A DNA stretch of 64,000 nt from Orbus sasakiae (GTDB taxonomy: Bacteria > Pseudomonadota > Gammaproteobacteria > Enterobacterales > Orbaceae): NCBI RefSeq assembly GCF_039542345.1, contig NZ_BAABHY010000001.1:806001-870000 (forward strand), in the 5' to 3' direction. Made by a program: the position numbers and the translations under genes. The notes below the pieces were generated by a model. It searched no databases. It was given only the letters and a program-made list of their open reading frames with translations, and was not told the origin of the DNA. Below, piece after piece: positions 44,492-53,874 of the stretch (the stretch's first letter is position 1; every line of letters begins with the position of its first letter).

Positions 44492-45442
44492 TCATTGTCT
44501 TTTAAGTATCTGGTTGACTGAAATAAATTGCGCTAAATAGCAATGAGTGGGTAGCGCTGTCAATGCGCCTTTTTGAGTTGTTGCTAACGCACCACATGCG
44601 CTAGCCATAGATATCATGGCATCAACGGTTAGTATTGTATCCGGAAGTCCATTAGTTGCAATATAAGCGAGTAATCCTGCAACAAATGCATCACCAGCAC
44701 CAGTCGTATCTATGCTCCTAACCTGATAAGCAGGGTAGTGGTAACACTGATTACCCCATAATACGATGCTACCATTACTCCCCTTTGTTACAATTTTTAA
44801 TGTCGCACAGTAATCGGTATCTAATTTTATGAGTGCGGTTGACCAATTCGTATCTTCCGTCAACCAAAAAAGTTCTTCATCTGATAATTTTAAAATATCG
44901 GCGTTTTGTGCAAATTCAGTAATCGCTTCACGCATTAGCCGCTTGTCATCCCACATTTGTTCGCGCAAATTTATATCAAAGCTAATTTTTCCACCCGATG
45001 TTTTTAATTGATTAATAGCATGCTTTAAGGTTGTTCGGCATGAATTACCAACTAAGGCTAATGAACAAAAATGTAATATGTCATCAGAAAAATTAGGTAA
45101 GGCTGATTCAGAAAGAAATTGGTCTGCAGAAGGTGAGACCAGAAAAGTAAAGCTTCGCTCGCCATTTAGCGCCAAGTCGACTAATACAGTACTGGTTTTA
45201 ATTTTTGCATCAAATTCCAGATTTTGGCAATCGACCTGATGTTCAATAAATGTTTGTCGCATAAAGTGACCAAATGGGTCATCACCCACCCTCCCAATAA
45301 AGCCCGCATCACATCCAAGTTTTGCAAGCCCAATGGCAACATTAGCTGGGGCTCCACCGGCACAAGCTTGATAGGTTCGATTTTCAAGGGGGAGTAAGTC
45401 AACTACAGCATCCCCTAAACACCAGATTTTAGTTTTTTTCAT
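44492..45442 (-). CDS. Fructokinase (ScrK/CscK-like, PfkB family)
   Basis: A 316-residue PfkB kinase: WCLGDAVVDLLP at the start, signature 1 AGGAPANVAIGLAKLG, and signature 2 DTTGAGDAFVAGLLAY with the catalytic Asp. The pattern fits bacterial fructokinases, which phosphorylate the fructose freed from sucrose. It is divergent from the sucrose permease and hydrolase, so the shared 225-base region with two operators can control both directions. Confidence 0.85.
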   Translation of the reverse strand: MKKTKIWCLGDAVVDLLPLENRTYQACAGGAPANVAIGLAKLGCDAGFIGRVGDDPFGHFMRQTFIEHQVDCQNLEFDAKIKTSTVLVDLALNGERSFTFLVSPSADQFLSESALPNFSDDILHFCSLALVGNSCRTTLKHAINQLKTSGGKISFDINLREQMWDDKRLMREAITEFAQNADILKLSDEELFWLTEDTNWSTALIKLDTDYCATLKIVTKGSNGSIVLWGNQCYHYPAYQVRSIDTTGAGDAFVAGLLAYIATNGLPDTILTVDAMISMASACGALATTQKGALTALPTHCYLAQFISVNQILKRQ

Positions 45443-45552
45443 AATACCATTCTTAGTTATTCTTAAAGTGAATAGATGTTCCCAATCAAAAAAGGAAAGT
45501 TTGTCATTAAAATCGCCTTCATTTTATGTTATGTTGATCACAATCATCCAAT

Positions 45553-45564
45553 GTTAACGTTAAC
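45553..45564. promoter_or_regulatory. LacI-type operator 1 of the sucrose genes
   Basis: GTTAACGTTAAC is a perfect 12-base palindrome with the central CG typical of LacI/GalR-family operators. An identical copy lies 62 bases downstream. Confidence 0.75.
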
Positions 45565-45567
45565 TTA

Positions 45568-45583
45568 TGTGATTAACATCACA
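45568..45583. promoter_or_regulatory. CRP-cAMP site of the sucrose genes
   Basis: TGTGATTAACATCACA matches the CRP core TGTGA-N6-TCACA exactly. It lies between the two operators, which suggests catabolite control of the divergent sucrose genes. Confidence 0.8.
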
Positions 45584-45614
45584 TTTTTAGTATCAAATCA
45601 TTCCATTTTTTAAA

Positions 45615-45626
45615 GTTAACGTTAAC
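45615..45626. promoter_or_regulatory. LacI-type operator 2 of the sucrose genes
   Basis: A second exact GTTAACGTTAAC, 42 bases before the permease ATG. With operator 1 it would allow looping by a tetrameric repressor. Confidence 0.75.
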
Positions 45627-45667
45627 ATTTTGAGTGAATTTATACTCATTATAAAGGTTTAATTGTT

Positions 45668-46921
45668 ATGAAAAAGTCGAGTAGGCAATACTATTTTTTA
45701 CTAAGTGGATTATTTTTCTTTTTCTTTTTTACATGGTCATCATCTTTTTCGCTTATCTCGATTTGGCTGGGGCAGACGCTTGGCTTAAAAGGAATGGATA
45801 CCGGAATTATTTTTTCGGCGATTTCGATCGTAGCGTTATGTCTGCAACCACTATATGGTTTTATTCAAGACAAATTAGGATTACGAAAACAGTTATTATG
45901 GGTCATTGGTATTTTGCTATTAATGTCAGGGCCATTTTATATTTTTATCTATGCACCTATATTAAAAATGAATGTCATTTTTGGGGCTGCATTAGGTGGA
46001 ATTTACATTGGTGCGACCTTTTTTGCGGGGATAGGTGCTTTAGAATCTTATATTGAACGAGTAAGTCGAATTACTGGATTTGAATATGGACGAGCAAGAA
46101 TGTGGGGATCATTAGGCTGGGCTACTGCCACATTTTTTGCTGGTTTCTTATTTAATATCAACCCAAATATTAATTTTATCTTAGCGTCACTTTCCGCAGC
46201 GGTATTTTTAGTTATTTTATGTTTTGTTAAGGTGGTTAAGATCGATGCACTGGGGCAACTTGAATATGGTAAAACCAGTCAATTAAAAATTTCAGACGCA
46301 TTAGGTTTACTCAAACTGTCTCAATTTTGGGCATTAGTTGTATTTGTAATTGGCGTTAGTATGTATAACGTCTATGACCAGCAGTTTTCAGTCTATTTTT
46401 CACATCAATTTGCGACTCAAGAAGAAGGTAATCGTATGTATGGTTTCCTTAATTCATTGCAAGTTTTTCTTGAGGCCGGTGGAATGGCATTGGCGCCATT
46501 TTTAGTTAACCGTATTGGGGCTAAAAACAGTTTAATACTAAGTGGTGCAATCATGACATTACGTATCGTTGGTTCTGGCTTGGTAGAAGGGCCTGCCATG
46601 ATTTCAGCTATGAAGTTGTTACATGCTGTTGAATTGCCAATCTTGTTAATTGCAATTTTTAAATTTATTTCAACGCGTTTTGATCACCGTTTGTCCGCAA
46701 CACTATATTTAGTTGGATTCCAATTTGTTAGTCAAGTCTGCGCCAGTTTCTTAGCGCCGCTGGCTGGCTATGGTTATGATTGTATCGGTTTTGCTAACAC
46801 TTATTTATTAATGGGCTGTGCAACCGGAGTATTTATGTTAATTGCTGCTTTTCTTCTTAAAGGAGATAAGCATCTTAAATCTGTAATAAGAGGAACCGTT
46901 AATGAAAGAGTTACTAACTAA
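45668..46921 (+). CDS. cscB: Sucrose permease, CscB-like (LacY family)
   Basis: A 417-residue major facilitator of the oligosaccharide:H+ symporter family with 12 helices. The family landmarks are FFFFTWSSSFSLISIWLGQ at helix I, QPLYGFIQDKLGLRK for the loop 2-3 motif and FEYGRARMWGSLGWA at the helix IV-V region. It is followed by a cytosolic sucrose hydrolase and is divergent from a fructokinase, as in the E. coli csc genes, so sucrose is taken up unphosphorylated. AAAGG is ten bases before the ATG. Confidence 0.85.
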   Translation: MKKSSRQYYFLLSGLFFFFFFTWSSSFSLISIWLGQTLGLKGMDTGIIFSAISIVALCLQPLYGFIQDKLGLRKQLLWVIGILLLMSGPFYIFIYAPILKMNVIFGAALGGIYIGATFFAGIGALESYIERVSRITGFEYGRARMWGSLGWATATFFAGFLFNINPNINFILASLSAAVFLVILCFVKVVKIDALGQLEYGKTSQLKISDALGLLKLSQFWALVVFVIGVSMYNVYDQQFSVYFSHQFATQEEGNRMYGFLNSLQVFLEAGGMALAPFLVNRIGAKNSLILSGAIMTLRIVGSGLVEGPAMISAMKLLHAVELPILLIAIFKFISTRFDHRLSATLYLVGFQFVSQVCASFLAPLAGYGYDCIGFANTYLLMGCATGVFMLIAAFLLKGDKHLKSVIRGTVNERVTN

Positions 46922-48371
46922 AGCAAATCAGTCAGTTGAGCAGTTAGCTAGGCATGTTAAAGACCGCTATTATCCCGCTTATCATATAGCGGCTCAAGCT
47001 GGATGGATAAATGACCCCAATGGACTTATCTACTTTAAAGGTAAATATCATGCATTCTTTCAGCACTACCCATATAGTGAGAATTGGGGACCTATGCATT
47101 GGGGGCATGTCACCAGTGATGATTTAGTCCACTGGCAGCATTTACCGATTGCATTAGCACCGTCAGATAGTTACGACAAAGATGGTTGTTTTTCAGGTTC
47201 AGCGGTCGATGATAATGGTGTATTAGCATTGATTTATACTGGGCATGTTTGGCTAAATCAAGCTGGAGATGATAGTGCGGTTCGTGAAGTACAGTGTCTC
47301 GCTACCAGTAAAGATGGCATTCATTTTGAAAAACAAGGTGTGGTATTGACGCCACCAGATGGCATTATGCATTTTCGCGATCCTAAAGTTTGGCGTCAAG
47401 ATAATCAATGGTTTATGGTTGTTGGCGCGAGAAACCAACAAGATATTGGCCAAGTGTTATTATACCGCTCAGATAATCTGCGTGACTGGCAATTTGACCA
47501 AATTTTAGCTCAAACATCAGATCCTGATGTATACATGATGGAGTGCCCTGACTTTTTTCCACTCGGAGATAAGTATATTTTAATGTTTTCACCGCAGGGG
47601 ATGAAACCCAAGGGATATCAATATCGTAATCGATTTCAATCAGGCTATTTGGTGGGTGAATGGAAACCAGGATCATCTTTTAAGGTTATCCAGCAATTCA
47701 CTGAATTAGATCATGGGCATGATTTTTATGCACCACAATCTTTTATATCTAAAGACAATAGACGAATGATTATTGGTTGGATGGATATGTGGGATTCCGT
47801 GATGCCTAGTAAAGCGGATAAATGGGCTGGCGTCTTAACGTTACCAAGAGAGCTGACGTTATCTAAAGATAATCAAGTTTTAATGAAACCACTTGATGCT
47901 ATTACATTATTACGTGTTGAACCAAAAACATTACTCAATTTACAACTAAAAAGTGGTCAACAAGATTTAAAACTTAACAGTCTACAGTGTGAACTTATTG
48001 TACAAGTTGATATGACGAAAACAATCGCTGAACGGGCTGGATTGGCATTAGCGGCATCTCCAGATGGAAAAGAATCAACGTTATTATATATTGATAATCA
48101 GGCAAAGCGTTTAATACTTGATCGTGCAAAGAGTGGCGAAGGTGTACAGGGATATCGTAGTATTCCTTTACCTCAAGGGGATAGCTTAACATTACGTATT
48201 TTTATCGATCACTCATCCGTTGAAGTGTTTGTTAACCAAGGTGAAGCAGCATTAACGAGTCGTATTTATCCAACAGGTGATGAACGAACCATTTATTTAT
48301 TTGCTGAAAATGGTGAGTTAGCAATCAAACAAATCAATTATTGGTATTTAGAAAATATGAATGGGAAATAA
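46902..48371 (+). CDS. cscA: Sucrose hydrolase/invertase, GH32 (CscA-like)
   Basis: A 489-residue GH32 enzyme without signal peptide, so it acts in the cytosol on imported sucrose. The nucleophile is Asp38 in WINDPNGL, the transition-state stabiliser Asp160 in FRDPKVW, and the acid-base Glu214 in MECPDFF. A five-bladed propeller domain is followed by the C-terminal beta-sandwich (SSVEVFVNQGEAALTSR). It overlaps the permease end by 20 bases, with GAGG eight bases before its ATG, which implies coupled translation. Confidence 0.93.
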   Translation: MKELLTKANQSVEQLARHVKDRYYPAYHIAAQAGWINDPNGLIYFKGKYHAFFQHYPYSENWGPMHWGHVTSDDLVHWQHLPIALAPSDSYDKDGCFSGSAVDDNGVLALIYTGHVWLNQAGDDSAVREVQCLATSKDGIHFEKQGVVLTPPDGIMHFRDPKVWRQDNQWFMVVGARNQQDIGQVLLYRSDNLRDWQFDQILAQTSDPDVYMMECPDFFPLGDKYILMFSPQGMKPKGYQYRNRFQSGYLVGEWKPGSSFKVIQQFTELDHGHDFYAPQSFISKDNRRMIIGWMDMWDSVMPSKADKWAGVLTLPRELTLSKDNQVLMKPLDAITLLRVEPKTLLNLQLKSGQQDLKLNSLQCELIVQVDMTKTIAERAGLALAASPDGKESTLLYIDNQAKRLILDRAKSGEGVQGYRSIPLPQGDSLTLRIFIDHSSVEVFVNQGEAALTSRIYPTGDERTIYLFAENGELAIKQINYWYLENMNGK

Positions 48372-48374
48372 TCA

Positions 48375-49559
48375 ATGAAAATATCTCGTCTAATGTTAAG
48401 TGTTTGTTGTCTATACTCACTGCCGAGTTTTGGTGCCATAGAGTGGCAAACCGCACAAGGTGATTTAAAATTGTATGGTGACATCGAATTTAATGCCGAT
48501 GTTGCCAGTAAAAAGCATCAATTAACGTCAACCAAAACGACCGCACAAAAAGATTTTGATGCAAGTGACATTGATCGTTGGGATTTAAATGGTCGTATAT
48601 TAATTGGTCTAGATGGTAAGCGTGTGCTTGAAAATCAGCATTATGCCGGATTTTCAGTGCAGCCTCTTGCTGATTTGAGTGGTAAAGTAAATCTCGATGA
48701 TGCCGCATTTTATTTTGGTAAGCAGACTGATTGGCAATTCAAGATAGGACGCTTTGAAGCATATGACATGTTTCCGCTAGGTCAAGATACTTTTATCGAA
48801 TATTCTGGCAATACGTCTAACGACCTCTATAGTGATGGCTTTGGCTATATTTATATGATGAAAGAAGCGAGAGGGCGAAGTAGTAGTGGCGGCAGTATTC
48901 AGTTTACGCAGCAACTCGGCGACTTAAATTTAGAACTCAATACCATGATTAAAGATGGTACAACACTATTTTATGAGAATAACTATCATGGATATAAAAT
49001 GGATAACAACAAAAATGTTATCTATTTGCGGCCTGTTATATCTTATAAAACCAATGATTTTTCAATTGCGGCGGCGATAGAAGGCAATGTGATTAATAAC
49101 GCATATGGTTATACTAACAGTGAGGGGGATTGGCAAGACCAGTCAAAACGAATTGGTTACGGCGTCACGTTTACATGGAACAGTATGGGGGATTTTAACC
49201 GCGCCTCAGAGGGGATCGTTGTGAATGTCAGTACGGCTTATTTAGATGCAGAGCAAGAACAAGATTTCAGTGCCGGTATGAATATCAATTGGCACAATTA
49301 TTCGCTTGGTTATATCTTTGCAGCTAATGATATTAAAACATTCAATCCCTCGTATAAAACGTCAGGCTATCTGGATACTGAAGGAAAATATAAATTACAT
49401 ACAGTAAATGCATCCTATCTGATACCAAATGTAATGAATATGGATAATTTTAATATTTACTTAGGTGCATATTGGTCGTTACTTGATCGTGATGAATCAC
49501 AAGGAGGGGATTCTGAAGATCGCTATGGGGCAAGGGTCCGATTTAAATATTTCTTCTAA
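48375..49559 (+). CDS. Outer-membrane carbohydrate porin (RafY-like)
   Basis: A 394-residue outer-membrane protein with a signal peptide (cut near PSFG-AIEW) and a barrel of alternating strands ending in the terminal Phe (RVRFKYFF). The stretch KIGRFEAYDMFPLGQDTFIEY is shared with RafY-type glycoporins. It starts three bases after the hydrolase stop, with GGGAA seven bases upstream, so it is part of the sucrose operon and likely raises outer-membrane permeability to sucrose or raffinose-type sugars. Confidence 0.75.
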   Translation: MKISRLMLSVCCLYSLPSFGAIEWQTAQGDLKLYGDIEFNADVASKKHQLTSTKTTAQKDFDASDIDRWDLNGRILIGLDGKRVLENQHYAGFSVQPLADLSGKVNLDDAAFYFGKQTDWQFKIGRFEAYDMFPLGQDTFIEYSGNTSNDLYSDGFGYIYMMKEARGRSSSGGSIQFTQQLGDLNLELNTMIKDGTTLFYENNYHGYKMDNNKNVIYLRPVISYKTNDFSIAAAIEGNVINNAYGYTNSEGDWQDQSKRIGYGVTFTWNSMGDFNRASEGIVVNVSTAYLDAEQEQDFSAGMNINWHNYSLGYIFAANDIKTFNPSYKTSGYLDTEGKYKLHTVNASYLIPNVMNMDNFNIYLGAYWSLLDRDESQGGDSEDRYGARVRFKYFF

Positions 49560-49614
49560 ATCGCATTGGTATAGCGGTAAAAAATAATTTTTAGGGTGAA
49601 TGCTTAAAATGCAA

Positions 49615-50615
49615 CTAAATCGATTGTCTGACTAATAAAGGGCAATCGATTTTATGTACATTTTTATTTTTGATACGATGAATAATATGTAATGCAGCTT
49701 GTTCACCAATTTGGTAATGAGGTAACTGTACCGTCGTTAAAGGCGGATAAAATAACTCACCAATTCCAACCATATTGTCGTAACCTAAAATCGCCACTTG
49801 TTGTGGAATTTTGTATCCTAAACCTAACAAAACTTGATATGCCAATAAAGCAATTCGGTCATTACCACAAATAATAATATCAAAATTGGCTTTATTATCT
49901 GTAAAATAGCGCTGAATTATCGAAATTGTATCAAGGTAGTGTTGATCTCCCTGTTCTAAACTTAAGTGAATAGACGTGAGCGTATCTAAGGGTAATTGAT
50001 ATCTCGCCAAGCCTGTTCAACGGCTTCACGCCGAATTTTTCCGGCTAGCGCATTTGCTGATAAATAAAGACAAAGCGGTTTTCGATAGCCTTTATCAATA
50101 ACCGATTTAACCGCGTGATATTGACCCTGATAATCATCAGGAATATAACTGGCTACGCTAATATCATCGGTAACACAATTCGCCAGTACAAGCGGATGGT
50201 GATGTAATTTTGCCGGGATCTTAATTTTACGAAAACCCATTGATGTAAAAATAATTCCTGCAGGACGATAAGATAACAGTGTATTGACCGCATGTTCGGC
50301 ATCATTAACATCAAATAGGTTAACAATCAGTGTATTACATTGGTGTGATTGAGCCGTTTTTTCAATCGCTTGTAATAATTCGACTGAAAATGGTGTTGTG
50401 GCAGTGTCTAAGGCAAGTACACCAATTAATTGTGGTACTTTACGATCACCGCGTATTTTTAATGCTGACACATCGGGGACATAATTAAGTTCATCAATAG
50501 CGTGTTTGACTTTCAGATACGTTTCTTTGCTGAGTTTGTCTGGACAATTAATTGCCCGTGAAACCGTCATTAATGAAACATCAGCTAATTTTGCTACATC
50601 TTTTAACGAAGCCAT
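49615..50615 (-). pseudogene. LacI-family sucrose repressor, broken by a single-base frameshift
   Basis: Two frames together encode one LacI/GalR repressor (CscR/ScrR type). Codons from 50615 give 202 good residues with the helix-turn-helix SLKDVAKLADVSLMTVSRAIN; then the frame goes wrong at REAVEQA-WRDINYP and stops at 49986. The correct sequence continues in the next frame from 50010 (LARYQLPLD, then ICGNDRIALLAYQVLLGLG and IPQQVAILGYDNMVG) to the stop at 49615. One extra T in the GCTTGG stretch near 50010-50013 would restore a 333-residue protein, the normal length. It could be a real mutation or an assembly error. Confidence 0.85.
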
Positions 50616-51040
50616 TTTTCCTCAATTACGTACTAACTTATAAATCTCTTACATATCATACTTGCAATTAGGCTAGATGAACAAGCCAAATTGTCGTGCG
50701 ATGGAAAGCACTCACTGATCAACGCATGACCGATTTGCTAAGCGTATATTAGTAAGTAACTCAATAATCTCAAGATATTATAAAAAACACGATGGAGACG
50801 TATAAATCTGACCAATCAGTTTTAAATATCGTGTTAATTCACTGTAAATTCATTTTTCTAATAGGATTTTTTTAATCATTAGTTTTTTATATAACTTATC
50901 AATAACACTGGTTATTTATGGTTTACTCAAGTAGCATTCGCAACATATTCAGCGGTTTTAATGGCTGATTATTTAATAAAAAATATACAGCTTATGTGTT
51001 ACCTGTATGTGTGAATCATCAATTAATAGTGAGAATAATC
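50616..51040. other. Intergenic region between the sucrose repressor and the amine cluster
   Basis: About 425 AT-rich bases with divergent genes on both sides. I see no gene. A small palindrome AATAAC-ACTG-GTTATT (50901-50916) could be an operator for the downstream operon. No terminator-like hairpin with a T run stands out. Confidence 0.45.
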
Positions 51041-51685
51041 TTGTTTACTTTACCCCATATATCACCTCGCGATATGCCATTTACACGCGATCAAACCGCA
51101 TTACTATTTGTTGATATGCAAAATATTTGGGTTGATGCCAATATGGATAATCATTTGTCAACTGAACAAGCTGACTACTACTATCATCGTTTGACAAATA
51201 CGGTTATTCCTAATCAACAAAAACTCTTAGCCGCGATACGTTCAAAAAATCAGAACGTGCTACATACAATAATCGAAAGTTTAACGGCTGATGGACGTGA
51301 TCGCTCTTTAGACCATAAGTTATCCGATATGCATTTACCTAAAGGTTGCCATCAAGCGCAAGTTATCGATGTATTAGCGCCGATGGAAAATGAGATAGTA
51401 TTACCGAAAACGTCATCTGGCGTATTTAATTCAACCGCGATTGATTACGTCTTAAAAAATTTAAACACCAAGCATTTAATCATTTGTGGTGTGATTACCG
51501 ATCAATGTGTTGATATGGCGGTTCGTGATGCAGCGGATAGAGGATATTTAGTCACTTTAGTCGAAGATGCATGTGCAACTTATTCACCAAAGCGACATGA
51601 TGCCTGCTTAGAGGCCATAAAAGGGTACTGTTGGATAGCGGATACCCAAACCGTGTTAGACCGCATTGCAAAAATATCAATATAA
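51041..51685 (+). CDS. Isochorismatase-family cysteine hydrolase
   Basis: A protein of about 214 residues with the isochorismatase fold. The catalytic Asp is in ALLFVDMQNIW, and the nucleophile Cys is in GVITDQCVDMAVRDAADRGY, next to the usual cis-peptide. Such enzymes hydrolyse amides or carbamoyl groups. I start at the TTG at 51041, with GAGAA upstream; a GTG at 50996 and an ATG at 51074 are also in frame. The ligase, amidohydrolase and permease that follow closely suggest one catabolic operon. Confidence 0.78.
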   Translation: MFTLPHISPRDMPFTRDQTALLFVDMQNIWVDANMDNHLSTEQADYYYHRLTNTVIPNQQKLLAAIRSKNQNVLHTIIESLTADGRDRSLDHKLSDMHLPKGCHQAQVIDVLAPMENEIVLPKTSSGVFNSTAIDYVLKNLNTKHLIICGVITDQCVDMAVRDAADRGYLVTLVEDACATYSPKRHDACLEAIKGYCWIADTQTVLDRIAKISI

Positions 51686-51707
51686 TCAGAATTAGGTTAA
51701 AACCATC

Positions 51708-53057
51708 ATGATGCAAAATAAAAATAATTCCTATCAACCGTTAGCGTTGATTTCATTAATTACGACTGATTTAGCCGCAATTACTCGTGGTAGAGGATTG
51801 CCATCTAATACGCTTGATAGCTATTTAAAACGCGGCTGTGGTTGGGTTCCAGCAAACAGTTCACTAACACCTCAAGATTTGATCCCCGATAATAACCCCT
51901 GGGGTTCGCATGGTGATTTGCGTTTAATGCCCGATCTAAAAAGTCGGGTAAAGGTCGCTCATATGCCCGATGCCACATCCCCTGCATTAGAGTTTATTCA
52001 TTGTAATTTAATCGAAACCGATGGTACACCATGGCGTTCATGTACAAGAACTCTACTTGCTAATGAAATTGCCTATTATAAAGATAAACTCAACTTGAAT
52101 GTTTATTCTGCGTTTGAGCATGAATTCAATTTCAAAACATTACCTCAGTCCCATGCTATACGCTCATTTTCATTACAATCCCAACGTATTGTCGGTGATT
52201 TTGGTAATTGGGTGTTAGATGCGCTAATGCAAGCGGGGGCAGATCCTGAAATGTTTTTACCGGAATATGGTAAAAATCAATACGAAGTAACTTGTAAACC
52301 GACTTTTGGTTTAGCTAGTGCAGATAGGGCAATAAATATTCGTGAAATAGTTCGCGATATTGCACGCCAAATGCAATTAAATGTCAGTTTTTCACCTAAG
52401 ACAACGCCTGATAGTGTTAGCAGTGGTGTGCATTGGCACATTAGCTTACAAGATAATGACGGTCATCCCGTTTTATATGATGAAAATTGTGATAATAATT
52501 TGTCACAGCTTGGTCAGCATTGGGCAGCAGGGGTATTGCGTTATTTACCTGCTTTGTGCGCGTTAACGGCACCAACGCCCGTATCTTATTTACGTCTGCA
52601 ACCCCATCATTGGAGTGCAGCCTATGCATGTTTAGGTTTTCGTAACCGTGAAGCGGCACTGCGAATTTGCCCAGTCACAACGTTTGCTGGTTCATCACCA
52701 GCTAAACAATATAATCTTGAGTTTAGGCCAATGGATGCCACGGCTAATCCTTATTTGGCGGTAGCCGGAATTTTAATGGCTGGGCGCCTGGGAATAGAGC
52801 AACAGTTACCGTTAACAGCCTGCTTAGATGTTGATCCTGAACAATTGACACAAGCTGAACGTGACCACTTAGGTATCCGCCGTTTACCGTCTTCACTACG
52901 CGAAGCATTAGACCTTTTTAAATCGGAAACAGAATTAGTCAGTTGCTTCCCTCAGCCACTACTCGATACATACTTTGGTATGAAAGAGTATGAACTTGAG
53001 TTAACGGCGGATCTTGATGACGAGCAATTATGCCAATCTTATAGCGAAATTTATTAA
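51708..53057 (+). CDS. Glutamine-synthetase-like gamma-glutamyl ligase (PuuA-related)
   Basis: A 449-residue glutamine synthetase-fold protein. The metal site is seen in AFEHEFNFK and YEVTCKP, the ATP/glutamate region in SGVHWHISLQDNDG, and the C-terminal NP-containing motif in EFRPMDATANPYLAVAGIL. Its context, without nitrogen-regulation genes but with an amidohydrolase, a cysteine hydrolase and a permease, fits PuuA-type enzymes that attach glutamate to amines. It is shorter than housekeeping GlnA (469). The amine is unknown. Confidence 0.82.
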   Translation: MMQNKNNSYQPLALISLITTDLAAITRGRGLPSNTLDSYLKRGCGWVPANSSLTPQDLIPDNNPWGSHGDLRLMPDLKSRVKVAHMPDATSPALEFIHCNLIETDGTPWRSCTRTLLANEIAYYKDKLNLNVYSAFEHEFNFKTLPQSHAIRSFSLQSQRIVGDFGNWVLDALMQAGADPEMFLPEYGKNQYEVTCKPTFGLASADRAINIREIVRDIARQMQLNVSFSPKTTPDSVSSGVHWHISLQDNDGHPVLYDENCDNNLSQLGQHWAAGVLRYLPALCALTAPTPVSYLRLQPHHWSAAYACLGFRNREAALRICPVTTFAGSSPAKQYNLEFRPMDATANPYLAVAGILMAGRLGIEQQLPLTACLDVDPEQLTQAERDHLGIRRLPSSLREALDLFKSETELVSCFPQPLLDTYFGMKEYELELTADLDDEQLCQSYSEIY

Positions 53058-53797
53058 TGAATCCTTTTAATCTATTATTTGATAAGCCAGCTTATACTCT
53101 TTACCGATATAATCCTGACAACCCATTAATTCTCGTGTGCGAGCATGCAAGTTGCTATATTCCAGCGCAGCTTCAGCAGCTTGGTTTAGAGGATAAAGCG
53201 GCTAAAGAACATATTGCCTGGGATATCGGTGCTTTAGATTTAGCTAAAGGATTATCTGACAAACTGAATGCAACCTTATTAGTGGCTAATTATTCTCGCT
53301 TATTAATTGATTTAAATCGTCCGCTTGAAGCGCCAGACAGTATTCCTGACGTTAGTGAAATATACACCATTATCGGTAACCAAAATCTGGCTAAGGAACA
53401 CATTGAAGCCAGACAAGTAAATATTTTTAAACCATTTCATCAAAAATTAGCTGAATTAATTGCTGAAAGTAAGCAGCGTCATGACAATACACGTTTAGTC
53501 GGCGTACACAGTTACACGGCTACCTATAAAGGTCAAGCCAGAGCATTACAAGCTGGCGTACTCTATATGCAAGCGCGTCACTATGGCGAACAAATTTTAG
53601 CAGGGCTTGCCAAAGACCCAGCACTGATCATTGCAGCCAATGAACCTTATCAATGTGCTTATGGTGAGGATACCACTGTACCACTGCATGGTGATGATAA
53701 TCATATACCAGCAGTGTTACTTGAAATTCGTAACAATGAGATTAATGAACTGGCTAAAATCGATCGATGGGTCAAACTTTTATCACCCGTTTTATAA
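53057..53797 (+). CDS. N-formylglutamate amidohydrolase-family protein
   Basis: A 246-residue protein of the N-formylglutamate amidohydrolase group. The family pattern is seen in ILVCEHASCYIPAQL and HIAWDIGALDLAKGLS, with VGVHSYTATY and LLEIRNNEIN; the His, Glu and Asp residues fit a zinc amidohydrolase. Its ATG overlaps the ligase stop (TAATG). In an amine-glutamylation pathway it could release glutamate from a gamma-glutamyl intermediate rather than act in histidine breakdown, since no hut genes are nearby. Confidence 0.8.
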   Translation: MNPFNLLFDKPAYTLYRYNPDNPLILVCEHASCYIPAQLQQLGLEDKAAKEHIAWDIGALDLAKGLSDKLNATLLVANYSRLLIDLNRPLEAPDSIPDVSEIYTIIGNQNLAKEHIEARQVNIFKPFHQKLAELIAESKQRHDNTRLVGVHSYTATYKGQARALQAGVLYMQARHYGEQILAGLAKDPALIIAANEPYQCAYGEDTTVPLHGDDNHIPAVLLEIRNNEINELAKIDRWVKLLSPVL

Positions 53798-53817
53798 TTT
53801 TAAAACTAACTAATATT

Positions 53818-53843
53818 AACCGATTAGGTGAATTTAATCGGTT
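53818..53843 (+). other. Intercistronic stem-loop before the APC permease
   Basis: AACCGATTA (53818-53826) pairs perfectly with TAATCGGTT (53835-53843) around an eight-base loop. There is no T run, so it may stabilise the message or reduce read-through into the permease gene. Confidence 0.4.
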
Positions 53844-53874
53844 GAACTATTTGCAACAATAACAAGAGATTATT

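Noticed and set aside
53057..53797. HutG-type role in histidine breakdown
   Set aside because: No hutH, hutU or hutI gene is near; the gene is coupled to a GS-like ligase instead.
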